From positions 1-41,195 of the forward strand of contig CAJUDG010000017.1 in the NCBI GenBank assembly GCA_910584745.1: DNA of 41,195 bases. Reading direction: 5' to 3'. The stretch's first letter is position 1; the number at the start of each line of letters is the position of its first letter. Source of the stretch: an uncultured Eubacteriales bacterium. Lineage in GTDB: Bacteria > Bacillota > Clostridia > Oscillospirales > Acutalibacteraceae. The notes under the pieces were generated by a model that was given only the letters and a program-made list of their open reading frames with translations, ran no database searches and was not told where the DNA came from. The translations under genes and the position numbers were made by a program. Shown piece by piece: positions 8,779-17,292 of this stretch.

Positions 8779-8868
8779 ATTTCACCCTCCCCTCTGACCG
8801 CAAACTGTCTTTTCCGGAACAGTATACCACATAATTGTGAATATTACGTGAAGACCAAGTGATTCTTG

Positions 8869-8897
8869 TTGACGCGGGGCCCACTTCCGTTTACAAT
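8869..8897 (+). promoter_or_regulatory. Sigma-A promoter of the DUF1015 operon
   Basis: TTGACG (8869-8874), a 17-base spacer and TACAAT (8892-8897), ending 54 bases before the DUF1015 start. The spacer includes GGGGCCC. It is back to back with the leftward GNAT promoter. Confidence 0.7.
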
Positions 8898-8951
8898 ATA
8901 CGGTAAGAGCATGAGATAAGTAATACGAAAAGCAATCAAGGAGGAAAGTAT

Positions 8952-10238
8952 ATGGCCGACATCAAAGCCTTCAGGGCTCTGCGCTATGACCTTGCAAAGG
9001 CTGGGGATATCAGCGAGCTCACCTGCGCACCCTATGACATTATCAGCGAGGAACAGCGCCTGGAGTATCTCAGGCGCAACCCCTATAATATCATCCGGCT
9101 GGAGCTCCCCAAGGGCGAGGACCCCTATACCCAGGCCGGAGAGACCCTTAAGGAGTGGAAGGATTCCGGCATTTTAAAGCACGACATGGACCCGGGCCTA
9201 TATATCTATGAGATGGAGTTTATGACAAAGGTGGATAGGGGAGAGCAGAAAAAACTCCGCAGCCTTATCTGCCGGGTACGCCTTGAGGAGTTCGAGGCTG
9301 GGATAGTCCTTCCACACGAGGAAACTCTGAGCAAAGCCAAACAGGACCGCTTCGACCTGATGTGCGCCGCGAACTGCAATTTCAGCAGCATTTATTCCCT
9401 GTACCAGGACCCGGAGCACGTGACCCGCAGGCGGCTTGACAATCTTGCGGAGACCTGTGCCCCGCGCTATGAGTTCTCCGACGGCCTTGTGACCCACCGG
9501 CTGTGGGTGGTAAACGACCCCGCCGCCATCGAGGCCATCGGGGAGGACTTTGCCGGGCGCAAGCTCTATATAGCCGACGGCCATCACCGCTATGAGACCG
9601 CGCTGAACTACCGCAGGCACCTTAAAGAGCAGGGCATAGACTGCCCCGGCGCGGATTTTGTGATGATGACCCTGGCGGACATGTCCGACGAGGGGCTGGT
9701 GGTGTTCCCCACCCACCGTCTGGTCCGTGGGCTTGAGGACTTTGACAGCGCCAAGCTTATGGAGGCCTGCGGGGAGTGGTTCGATCTGAGCCCCGCTGGG
9801 AATTTGGAAAGCGCCCAGGCCGCTCTTGACGCGGCTTTTGATAAAAACCTCCACGCCTTCGCATATTTTGACGAAGCGGAATGGCAGGTCCTTACCCTGA
9901 AAGATGCGTCGATACTGGAAAAATTCCTGCCCGAAAAGAGCGCTTCCTACCGCGAACTGGACGTGAGCATCCTGCACACCCTCGTTCTTGAGAAGCTTTT
10001 GGGCATCGACAAGGAAAATATGGCCGCCCAGATAAACCTGACCTATACCCGCTCGGCTGATGAGGCGGTCCAGTCCGTTGCAAACGGCGAAAGCTGCTGC
10101 TGTTTCCTCTTGAATCCCACCAGGGTGGAGGAGATATGCTCCGTCGCAACCTGCGGCGAGAAAATGCCCCAGAAGTCCACCTATTTCTATCCCAAGCTCA
10201 TAACCGGCCTTGTGGTAAACGACCTGTCACAGGACTGA
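8952..10238 (+). CDS. DUF1015 family protein
   Basis: A 428-residue soluble protein of the DUF1015 family. It opens with the family pattern DIKAFRALRYD followed by CAPYDII, has GIVLPHEETL near residue 120, and an IADGHHRYETALNYR motif near residues 205-220. The family is widespread in Clostridia, often beside serine-biosynthesis genes (serA, serC); no such neighbour is present here. The DGHHRYET motif suggests a catalytic or nucleotide/phosphate-binding site, but no reaction is established that I know of. An AAGGAGGAAA ribosome site supports the start. It ends 13 bases before the NUDIX gene. Confidence 0.9.
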   Translation: MADIKAFRALRYDLAKAGDISELTCAPYDIISEEQRLEYLRRNPYNIIRLELPKGEDPYTQAGETLKEWKDSGILKHDMDPGLYIYEMEFMTKVDRGEQKKLRSLICRVRLEEFEAGIVLPHEETLSKAKQDRFDLMCAANCNFSSIYSLYQDPEHVTRRRLDNLAETCAPRYEFSDGLVTHRLWVVNDPAAIEAIGEDFAGRKLYIADGHHRYETALNYRRHLKEQGIDCPGADFVMMTLADMSDEGLVVFPTHRLVRGLEDFDSAKLMEACGEWFDLSPAGNLESAQAALDAAFDKNLHAFAYFDEAEWQVLTLKDASILEKFLPEKSASYRELDVSILHTLVLEKLLGIDKENMAAQINLTYTRSADEAVQSVANGESCCCFLLNPTRVEEICSVATCGEKMPQKSTYFYPKLITGLVVNDLSQD

Positions 10239-10251
10239 AAGGAGGGTTAAA

Positions 10252-10800
10252 ATGAAGCTGTATGAAAAGACACTGAGCGTAAAGCCCATATACGACGGCC
10301 GCATCATCCACGCCCATGTGGACGATGTTGAGCTTGAAAACGGCACGGTCACAAAGCGCGAGGTGGTGGACCATCCCGGCGGGGTAAGTGTTGCGGTGCT
10401 GACCGGGAAAGACGAGCTGATATTCGTGCGCCAGTTCCGCTATCCCTACAAGAAGGTGCTCCTGGAGCTGCCCGCCGGAAAGCTCGAGCCCGGCGAGGAC
10501 CCCTTCGAGGCCGTGAAGCGCGAGCAGCTTGAGGAGACCGGCACCAGGGGCGATAACTATATTTCCCTTGGCGAGGTGTACCCGACCCCGGGGTACTGCG
10601 GCGAGATAATCCGCCTCTGGGCTTGCCGGGCCGCAGAGGGCCAGCAGGAGCTCAGCCTTGACGAGGACGAGTTCCTGGACACCGAGCGGATACCTCTTAA
10701 CAGGGCTGTCGAGATGGTCTGTAACAACGAGATACCCGACGCGAAGACCCAGATAGGTATACTAAAGACCGCTTTTTTGGTAAAAAACGGCCTGATTTAG
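10252..10800 (+). CDS. NUDIX hydrolase, ADP-ribose pyrophosphatase type
   Basis: Hydrolyses nucleoside diphosphate derivatives; this subgroup typically cleaves ADP-ribose to AMP and ribose-5-phosphate. The 182-residue protein contains a full Nudix box at about residues 78-99: G(x5)E then REQLEETG, with the preceding LLELPAGK typical of ADP-ribose pyrophosphatases. Glu residues of REQLEE are the expected metal ligands. An AAAGGAGGG ribosome site lies before the ATG, 13 bases after DUF1015, so the two are co-transcribed. Confidence 0.92.
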   Translation: MKLYEKTLSVKPIYDGRIIHAHVDDVELENGTVTKREVVDHPGGVSVAVLTGKDELIFVRQFRYPYKKVLLELPAGKLEPGEDPFEAVKREQLEETGTRGDNYISLGEVYPTPGYCGEIIRLWACRAAEGQQELSLDEDEFLDTERIPLNRAVEMVCNNEIPDAKTQIGILKTAFLVKNGLI

Positions 10801-10834
10801 CAAAAAAAGAAGCTTTTACGAAAGGAAAACGCCA

Positions 10835-11452
10835 ATGAAAAACACCCGATTAGTCACATTTTTAATGGCCGGAGCGATCATGCTGCTGCCAATCACGCTG
10901 TCCGGCTGCGAGGGACAAGAGCAGCCCGCGCCCTCCAGCTCATCCACAGCCGAACCCACTGAGACCCCCACAAGTGAACCATCCCAGCCCGAAAGCGAAC
11001 CCGCGACATCCTCAGAGCCGGAGCCCACCGAGGCCCCTGACAATGCGGCGAACTTTGAGGAGGCCTTCGCGGAGAACCCCATAGACGCCCAGCTTGCCGA
11101 CGCCCTCGACGCGGCGTCCTCCAGCAGCGCCATACTGAAGGCATATGAGACCGCTGGCAAGTATTGGAAGGCTATGATACCCATCGCCTACGACGCGGCG
11201 AAAACGGCCGTTTCTGAGGAGGACCGCGCCCAGCTTGAGCAGGACCATCAGGCATGGGAGGACAGCATTGACGAAATTATTGCTGAGATACAGGAGAAAA
11301 ACGGTGAAGGCAGCGACGGTAAAATTACAGCCGCCCGACTGATACAAGAGAGATACCGCGAGACCGCAAGATCCCTGTGTGAGATCATTTTCTCCGAGAC
11401 CGGGGAACTGCCCGACTTTGCGTCCGCCATGTCCAGCGAGCCCAAAGGCTGA
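10835..11452 (+). CDS. Putative lipoprotein of unknown function
   Basis: A 205-residue protein with a type II signal peptide (Lys/Arg start, hydrophobic core, lipobox LSGC at about residues 22-25). A 45-residue linker rich in Ser, Pro, Glu and Thr follows, then a helical, acidic domain (about 75-195). The helical domain loosely recalls LprI/DUF1311-type proteins, but the family's cysteine pattern is not evident, so I do not assign it. AAAGGAAAA precedes the ATG. It is the last gene before a strong terminator and probably belongs to the DUF1015-NUDIX transcript. Confidence 0.75.
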   Translation: MKNTRLVTFLMAGAIMLLPITLSGCEGQEQPAPSSSSTAEPTETPTSEPSQPESEPATSSEPEPTEAPDNAANFEEAFAENPIDAQLADALDAASSSSAILKAYETAGKYWKAMIPIAYDAAKTAVSEEDRAQLEQDHQAWEDSIDEIIAEIQEKNGEGSDGKITAARLIQERYRETARSLCEIIFSETGELPDFASAMSSEPKG

Positions 11453-11467
11453 TAGTTTTTATGGGCA

Positions 11468-11503
11468 AGGCCCTCTGAGTTAGCTCAGAGGGCCTGAATT
11501 TTT
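11468..11503 (+). terminator. Terminator between the lipoprotein gene and gyrA
   Basis: A perfect 12-bp stem AGGCCCTCTGAG (11468-11479)/CTCAGAGGGCCT (11484-11495) with TTAG loop, followed by GAATTTTT on the plus strand. The T-run is only on the plus strand. The convergent gyrA gene ends at 11502, so the hairpin may also protect its 3' end. Confidence 0.88.
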
Positions 11504-14012
11504 ACTGCTCATCTTCCGGTTCGACGCCGGCATCTTCCGTCTTTTCCGTATCTTCTGTCTCTTCCTTGGGTGCGCTGGCAAGGGTCACTATCTTCTCGCC
11601 CTCCTGCACCCGCATGACGCGCACGCCCTTGCTGGGCCTAGCGCACTGGCGTATCTCGCCCGCGTCGATCCGGATGATTATTCCGTCGCTGGATATCATG
11701 ATGATATCCTCCTCAGGATACACTATCTTGACCCCGGCCACGTTGCCGAACTTGTCCACATGGTAGTTCTTAAGGCCCTTTCCGCCGCGCTTCTGCACCC
11801 TATAGTCCTCAATAGGCGACAGCCGTCCGAAGCCGGTCTCTGTCACCGTAAGCACCATGCCGCCTTCCCGCAGCTGGTCCATGCCCACTATGGCGTCGCC
11901 TTCGCCAAGGCGCATGACCTTCACGCCACGTGCGGCGCGGCCCATGGCCCTTATATCCGTCTCGTTCATGCACAGGGTCATGCCCTTCCTGGTGGAGAAA
12001 ATGAGCTCCTCATTTCCGCTTGTCACCAGCACATGGGCAAGATAGTCCCCCTCGTCCAGGTCAACGGCGATGAGCCCGGCCTTGCGCACATTGCTGAAGG
12101 CTGAGAGCTTCGTGCGCTTCACGACTCCCCTTCGGGTTACCATCACCAGGAACTTGTCGCCGTCCAGATCCGAAAGGTGCACAACTGAGGTGATGCTCTC
12201 GTCCCCCTGCAGGGGCAGAAGGTTGCGTATGTGCATACCCTTGCTGGTGCGGGAGCCCTCTGGCACCTCATAGCACTTCACCCGGTACATCCGTCCCATA
12301 TCCGAGAAGAACAGCACATAGTCATGGCTTCCGGTGACGAAGATGTGGCTGGCGGCGTCCTCCTCCCGGCGGCTCATGGCGGATACGCCCCTGCCGCCGC
12401 GCTTCTGGGTGCGGTAGTTCTCCATCTTCTGGCGCTTTACATAGCCGTAGCGGGTGAGGGTCAGCACGCATTCCTCAACGGGTATCAGGTCCTCGATGTC
12501 CACCTCTCCGCTGATTGCCGCTATCTCCGTACGTCGCTCGTCCCCGAAGCGCTTCTTCATGTCTATGGCCTCATCCTTAATGATGCCAAGCCTTCTCTGC
12601 TCGCTGCCAAGGATATCCAGAAGGTCGGCTATCTTTACCTTCAGCCCCTCCAGCTCCTCCTCGACCTTGGACCTCTCAAGTCCTGTCAGCTGGCCGAGGC
12701 GCATCTGCACGATGGCCTGGGCCTGGGGGTCGTCAAGGTCAAAGCGCTCCATAAGCGCGGCCTTGCCCTCGGGGATAGACTTGGCGGCGCGCAGCATGGC
12801 GACCACCTCGTCGATGAAGTCCAGGGCTATCATCAGCCCCTCGAGTATATGGGCCCGGTCCTGGGCTTTCTTCAAATCGAACTGGGTGCGCCGGGTTATC
12901 ACCTCGAGCTGGAACTCAATATACTTTTTCAGTATCTTCTCAAGGTTCAGTATCTCCGGCCTGCCGTCCACCAGGGCGAGCATTATAACCCCGAAGGATA
13001 TCTGCATCTGGGTAAGGGAGAACAGGTGATTCAACACTATCTGCGGCGACGCGTCACGTCTTACGTCTATGACTATCCTCATACCCTCGCGGTCAGAGTG
13101 GTCGTCGATGTTGGTAATGCCGTCGATGCGTTTATCCTTCACAAGGTCCGCTATGCTCTTTATGAGCTCGGCCTTATTAACCTTATAGGGTATCTCCGTC
13201 ACGATTATCTTGGAGCGCCCGGACTTTTCGTCCTCCTCTATCTCGGTCCTCGAGCGCACCACCACTTTTCCGCGTCCCGTGGCGTATGCCGCCCGTATGC
13301 CGCTGCGTCCCATAATTATGCCGCCCGTGGGGAAATCTGGTCCTTTGATATGCTCCATCAGATCGTCAAGGCTGGCGTCGGGCTTGTCTATCATACAGCA
13401 GACCCCATCCAGTACCTCGTTGATGTTGTGAGGCGGCACGTTCGTCGCCATGCCCACGGCTATTCCCATAGAACCGTTTACCAAAAGGTTCGGGAAATGG
13501 CTGGGCAGCACCACCGGCTCCTTTAAACGGTCGTCGTAGTTGGGCTGAAAGTCCACCGTGTCCTTGTTGATATCGTCCAGCATGGCCACGGAGAGCTTTG
13601 TCATCCTGGCCTCGGTGTACCTGGGCGCGGCCGGCGGGTCGCCGTCAACCGATCCGAAGTTGCCGTGGCCGTCCACCAGCATGTATCTTAACGAAAAATC
13701 CTGGGCAAGGCGCACCAGAGCATCATATACCGAGGCGTCGCCGTGGGGGTGCCAGGACGCCAGGGTCTTGCCCACGGTATCCATACACTTACGGTAGGCG
13801 CTGTCCGGCCAGAGTGAGTCCTGGTACATCTGGTAAAGTATCCGCCTGTGCACAGGCTTAAGGCCGTCCCGCACGTCCGGCAGGGCGCGCTGGACAATGA
13901 CCGACATGGAGTAGTCCAGGAAGGACTGCTCCATCTCCTCCGACAGCGCTACGTCTATGATACGCCCATCCGACTCCTCCGTCGGCATGCTTTTATTGTC
14001 AAAATCAGACAT
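11502..14012 (-). CDS. gyrA: DNA gyrase subunit A
   Basis: Breakage-reunion subunit of gyrase, which introduces negative supercoils with GyrB. The 836-residue protein has the N-terminal opening LSEEMEQSFLDYSMSVIVQRALPDVRDGLKPVHRR, the active-site tyrosine in AAPRYTEARM, and C-terminal beta-pinwheel repeats. A GyrA-box-like QKRGGRG is near residue 530 and a second QKRGGKG near 750. The acidic tail (EETEDTEKTEDAG...) is low complexity. The quinolone-determining segment reads HPHGDASVYD, with Ala where E. coli has Ser83. A GAGGAAAG site precedes the ATG. It lies 22 bases after gyrB in the same orientation. Confidence 0.97.
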   Translation of the reverse strand: MSDFDNKSMPTEESDGRIIDVALSEEMEQSFLDYSMSVIVQRALPDVRDGLKPVHRRILYQMYQDSLWPDSAYRKCMDTVGKTLASWHPHGDASVYDALVRLAQDFSLRYMLVDGHGNFGSVDGDPPAAPRYTEARMTKLSVAMLDDINKDTVDFQPNYDDRLKEPVVLPSHFPNLLVNGSMGIAVGMATNVPPHNINEVLDGVCCMIDKPDASLDDLMEHIKGPDFPTGGIIMGRSGIRAAYATGRGKVVVRSRTEIEEDEKSGRSKIIVTEIPYKVNKAELIKSIADLVKDKRIDGITNIDDHSDREGMRIVIDVRRDASPQIVLNHLFSLTQMQISFGVIMLALVDGRPEILNLEKILKKYIEFQLEVITRRTQFDLKKAQDRAHILEGLMIALDFIDEVVAMLRAAKSIPEGKAALMERFDLDDPQAQAIVQMRLGQLTGLERSKVEEELEGLKVKIADLLDILGSEQRRLGIIKDEAIDMKKRFGDERRTEIAAISGEVDIEDLIPVEECVLTLTRYGYVKRQKMENYRTQKRGGRGVSAMSRREEDAASHIFVTGSHDYVLFFSDMGRMYRVKCYEVPEGSRTSKGMHIRNLLPLQGDESITSVVHLSDLDGDKFLVMVTRRGVVKRTKLSAFSNVRKAGLIAVDLDEGDYLAHVLVTSGNEELIFSTRKGMTLCMNETDIRAMGRAARGVKVMRLGEGDAIVGMDQLREGGMVLTVTETGFGRLSPIEDYRVQKRGGKGLKNYHVDKFGNVAGVKIVYPEEDIIMISSDGIIIRIDAGEIRQCARPSKGVRVMRVQEGEKIVTLASAPKEETEDTEKTEDAGVEPEDEQ

Positions 14013-14034
14013 TCATCTTTCCTCGCTTCCCCTT

Positions 14035-16020
14035 TTAAACGTCCCAGTTTGCCTTCTGCGCGTTCTCCACAATGAACTCCCGGCGCGGCTCCACCTTATC
14101 GCCCATCAGCACGGTGAATACCTGGTCGGCCTTTGCAGCGTCGTCCACCTCCACCCGGCGCATGACCCGCACAGCCGGATCCATGGTGGTCTCCCAAAGC
14201 TGTACCGGGTCCATCTCGCCAAGGCCCTTATAGCGCTGTATGGGGCAGTTTCCACCCAATTCGGCCAGGATCCTGTCCCTCTCCGGGTCGGAATAGGCGT
14301 AATAATGCTTCTTATTTTTCGTGATGCGGAACAGCGGCGGCTGGGCAAGGTACACATGCCCCTGCTCCACCAGCGGCCGCATGAACCTAAAGAAGAATGT
14401 CAGAAGCAGCGTGCGGATATGGCTGCCGTCCACATCGGCATCGGCCATGATTATCACCTTGCCGTACCTCAGCTTACTGATGTCAAAATCCTCCCCTATA
14501 CCGGTGCCTAGAGCTGTAACCACCGGCATTAGCTTCTCATTAGTATATACCTTGTCAAGGCGCGCCTTCTCCACGTTCAGCATCTTGCCCCATAACGGCA
14601 GAATCGCCTGGAACTTCCTGTCGCGGCCACCCTTAGCGGAGCCCCCTGCGGAGTCGCCCTCCACGATGTATATCTCTGTCTCCGCCGGGTCCCGGGACTG
14701 GCAGTCCGCCAGCTTTCCGGGCAGTGAATTGCTCTCAAGGGCTGTCTTGCGTCTGGCCAGCTCCCTTGCCTTCCGGGCTGCCTCCCTGGCTCGTGAGGCG
14801 GTCAGAGCCTTGTCAAAAATGGCCCTGGCAGTGGCGGGATTCTCCTCCATATACTCCATCATGTTTTTATAAACCATGGAGCTTACAAGCCCGGTTATCT
14901 CGGTATTTCCCAGCTTTGCCTTGGTCTGGCCCTCAAACTGGGCCTCCTTCAGCTTCACGCTGATAACGCAGGTCAGGCCCTCGCGCACGTCGTCGCCGGT
15001 CAGATTCTTGTCGCCGTCTTTTAAAATATTGTACTTCCTTGCGTAATCGTTCATGACCCTGGTCATGGCCCGGCGGAAGCCCTCCTCATGGGTGCCGCCG
15101 TCCACCGTGCGGATATCGTTGGCAAATGACAGCAGCAGCTCGTTATAGCTGTCCGTATACTGCATTGCAATCTCGGCCGTGGCGTTATCATCATCCGCCA
15201 CAGAGGAAAAATGTATAATATCGCCGTGGACGACCTCAACCGCTTTATTTTTGTTAAGATAGGCCACAAACTCCCGGATCCCGCCCTCATAGCAGTAGTT
15301 GTTCACAATGGGCCGCTCGAATCCCTGCTCCTCGGGGATTCGTTCCTCCGGGTCGCGTTCATCTCTCAGCTCGATATCTATCCCCGCGTTCAAAAACGCC
15401 TGTTCACGCAGCCGGTCCTGAAGTGTTTTATAGCTGTATACGGTGGTCTCCTTAAATATCTCCGGGTCCGCCTGGAAGCATATCACAGAACCGTTGCTGC
15501 TTCCCTCTGGAGCCGGGCCCTTCTCTATGAGCTCCGTGACGGCATGTCCGCGCTCAAAGCGCTGGTAATACCGCACGCCATCGCTGATTATCTCCACCTC
15601 CAGCCAGGTGGACAGGGCATTGACCACGGAAGCGCCCACGCCGTGCAGGCCGCCAGACACCTTGTACCCGCCGCCGCCGAACTTGCCGCCCGCGTGCAGG
15701 ATGGTAAACACCACCGTGACCGCCGGAAGGCCGGTCTGGTGCTGTATCCCCACGGGGATGCCCCGGCCGTTATCGGAAACATACACCACGTTGCCGGGCA
15801 AGAGCCTTACCACTATCTTGTCGCAGTAGCCTGCCAAAGCCTCGTCTATGGCGTTGTCCACTATCTCATACACCAGATGGTGCAGTCCTCTGGGCCCGGT
15901 GGAGCCGATATACATACCCGGCCGTTTGCGCACAGCCTCCAGCCCCTCCAGCACCTGTATCTGATCGCTGTCATAAGCTTGATCAGTCTTTGTCATATCT
16001 GTTATCTCATTGATGTCCAA
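14035..16020 (-). CDS. gyrB: DNA gyrase subunit B
   Basis: ATPase subunit of gyrase. The GHKL fold shows YEIVDNAIDEAL, DNGRGIPVG and GLHGVGASVVNALS; the TOPRIM domain has EGDSAGGSAKGGRDR and MADADVDGSHIRTLLL; the C-terminal QRYKGLGEMDP is present. Length (661 residues with this start) is normal for the family. I prefer the TTG at 16020 because GGAGGG stands 8 bases upstream; the ATG at 15996 (653 residues, MTKTDQAY) has only a weak site. It has its own promoter (16089-16117) and is followed by gyrA. Confidence 0.96.
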   Translation of the reverse strand: MDINEITDMTKTDQAYDSDQIQVLEGLEAVRKRPGMYIGSTGPRGLHHLVYEIVDNAIDEALAGYCDKIVVRLLPGNVVYVSDNGRGIPVGIQHQTGLPAVTVVFTILHAGGKFGGGGYKVSGGLHGVGASVVNALSTWLEVEIISDGVRYYQRFERGHAVTELIEKGPAPEGSSNGSVICFQADPEIFKETTVYSYKTLQDRLREQAFLNAGIDIELRDERDPEERIPEEQGFERPIVNNYCYEGGIREFVAYLNKNKAVEVVHGDIIHFSSVADDDNATAEIAMQYTDSYNELLLSFANDIRTVDGGTHEEGFRRAMTRVMNDYARKYNILKDGDKNLTGDDVREGLTCVISVKLKEAQFEGQTKAKLGNTEITGLVSSMVYKNMMEYMEENPATARAIFDKALTASRAREAARKARELARRKTALESNSLPGKLADCQSRDPAETEIYIVEGDSAGGSAKGGRDRKFQAILPLWGKMLNVEKARLDKVYTNEKLMPVVTALGTGIGEDFDISKLRYGKVIIMADADVDGSHIRTLLLTFFFRFMRPLVEQGHVYLAQPPLFRITKNKKHYYAYSDPERDRILAELGGNCPIQRYKGLGEMDPVQLWETTMDPAVRVMRRVEVDDAAKADQVFTVLMGDKVEPRREFIVENAQKANWDV

Positions 16021-16049
16021 AAGCGATAGCCCTCCAACCCAATTATGTT

Positions 16050-16065
16050 GTGTTAACGGTAACAC
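16050..16065. promoter_or_regulatory. Dyad in the gyrB leader
   Basis: GTGTTAACGGTAACAC: 6-base arms GTGTTA/TAACAC around ACGG. It lies about 25 bases downstream of the predicted gyrB -10 and upstream of the ribosome site, so it could be an operator or leader hairpin. Function is inference. Confidence 0.35.
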
Positions 16066-16088
16066 TTCCGCATTTACAGTATTGTTAT

Positions 16089-16117
16089 ATTATAGCATAT
16101 TTTCAGAGATTTGTAAA
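16089..16117 (-). promoter_or_regulatory. Sigma-A promoter of gyrB-gyrA
   Basis: On the minus strand TTTACA (16112-16117), a 17-base spacer and a perfect TATAAT (16089-16094). It lies between the end of the zinc-ribbon membrane gene and gyrB, so the gyrase genes can be expressed independently of the dnaA transcript. Confidence 0.8.
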
Positions 16118-16128
16118 GCTCGCAAAAG

Positions 16129-16983
16129 CTACTGAACGCCGCCGTTTGTGGTATGATTTTGCCCCTGTGGGCGCCGGTTCTCCATATACGCGCCTGCCTG
16201 CGGCGTCTGGCCTGCCGCTGGTCTCTGGCGCACAGGCTGACGGCCAGACACGGCGGGAGAGCCTTGCCTGACCTGGGGCTGTACCGGGCGCTGTGGAGCC
16301 GCGCCGGGCTGGCGTACCCCTGGCTGGGGCGGCCTTGGGCGTGGGGTCTGGCCCACGGGCTGAGATGGCCTCTGCGCCCTTTGCTGCTGCGGCTGTGAGG
16401 ATGGCCTCGGATAGGCCAGCCGCTGGCTCTGCTGGGTATTCTCAACGGCGGCTTGTATCTTTGCCCTGCTGAACGCCGCCTGGTTCACGACCCCCTGGCG
16501 CTGAGCGCCTGCCGCCGGGCCCTCCCGATAGCCGCCCCTGGGCTCATAATCGTCCTCATCATGATAGCTGTGCCTTTCATCCGGCCGGGAAACAGCGCCG
16601 GCGCTGCCCTCCACGGCGGAGCGGATATGGCGTTTTTTCCTGTATTCCTCTTTTGAAACCTTTTTTATCACAGGCTTTTCAAGATACACCATAAAAAGGC
16701 TTAAAAGGAAAAATACCGCGAATGGTATGAAAACATATACGGCAGTCTCCAGAGAGATATCGTCCAGCACGAACTTGTGGAAGAAATACATGGCCCCGCC
16801 CGCAAACACCGCCAGCAGCGCCAGCACATAGACAAGGGGCGACAGGAAAATATTCGAAATGCCGCCGCACCTTGGGCACTGGTATTCTCCCTGCCGCTTC
16901 AGCGACCAGGTCCTGATAAGGTTTACCCTCTTTTTGCAGTACGGACACGTCGGTACTCCCAGATAATGCATATGCTCTCTCAT
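16129..16983 (-). CDS. Zinc-ribbon membrane protein with Pro/Gln-rich tail
   Basis: A 284-residue protein I cannot assign functionally. An N-terminal zinc ribbon (CPYCKKR... CPRCGG, about residues 13-40) is followed by two transmembrane helices (about 48-68 and 80-100). A long cytoplasmic tail (about 110-284) is basic and very rich in Pro, Gln, Arg and Gly, and looks disordered. The first two parts resemble the small CXXC-zinc-ribbon membrane proteins of Firmicutes. The start is ambiguous between 16983 and the ATG four codons later (16971). It lies 23 bases after remB and ends just before the gyrB promoter, so it is probably the last gene of the dnaA-recF transcript. Confidence 0.75.
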   Translation of the reverse strand: MREHMHYLGVPTCPYCKKRVNLIRTWSLKRQGEYQCPRCGGISNIFLSPLVYVLALLAVFAGGAMYFFHKFVLDDISLETAVYVFIPFAVFFLLSLFMVYLEKPVIKKVSKEEYRKKRHIRSAVEGSAGAVSRPDERHSYHDEDDYEPRGGYREGPAAGAQRQGVVNQAAFSRAKIQAAVENTQQSQRLAYPRPSSQPQQQRAQRPSQPVGQTPRPRPPQPGVRQPGAAPQRPVQPQVRQGSPAVSGRQPVRQRPAAGQTPQAGAYMENRRPQGQNHTTNGGVQ

Positions 16984-17006
16984 CCTTTCTCTTGCTATTT
17001 ATGGTC

Positions 17007-17264
17007 TCAGACCGCGTTTTCCCTTGCCCTGCGCAGCAGGGTGGCCGGGGACATCTGTGAAAGATACACCGTCACTTCCCCTGCGCTTTCACAGACGATG
17101 AAGGACTTTGGCAGTTCATGGGTCACATCCACCACGCGCCCTTCCTTCTGAGCCTTTTCAAGGAAAAACCTTGTGTGCTTCGACACAGTGGTATTGTCCA
17201 GATCGAAAACGCCTACTATCCGTTCTGTCATCACAACGGTATCTTGCCCCAAATGCAGGTACAT
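17007..17264 (-). CDS. remB: RemB/DUF370-family regulator
   Basis: An 85-residue protein of the DUF370/RemA-RemB family, DNA-binding regulators of matrix and biofilm genes in Bacillus. It begins MYLHLGQDTVV and contains FDLDNTT and the closing LSQMSPATLLRRA. Position between recF and gyrB matches yaaB (remB) of B. subtilis. The ATG at 17264 is where family similarity begins, with AAAGGA upstream; the open frame extends 20 codons further into recF without similarity. Confidence 0.85.
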   Translation of the reverse strand: MYLHLGQDTVVMTERIVGVFDLDNTTVSKHTRFFLEKAQKEGRVVDVTHELPKSFIVCESAGEVTVYLSQMSPATLLRRARENAV

Positions 17265-17292
17265 TAGTAAAAATCTTCCTTTCAGCACCGCG

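Noticed and set aside
12231..13526. 431-codon open frame antisense to gyrA
   Set aside because: The translation is compositionally odd (rich in His, Leu and Tyr) and gyrA on the other strand is certain.
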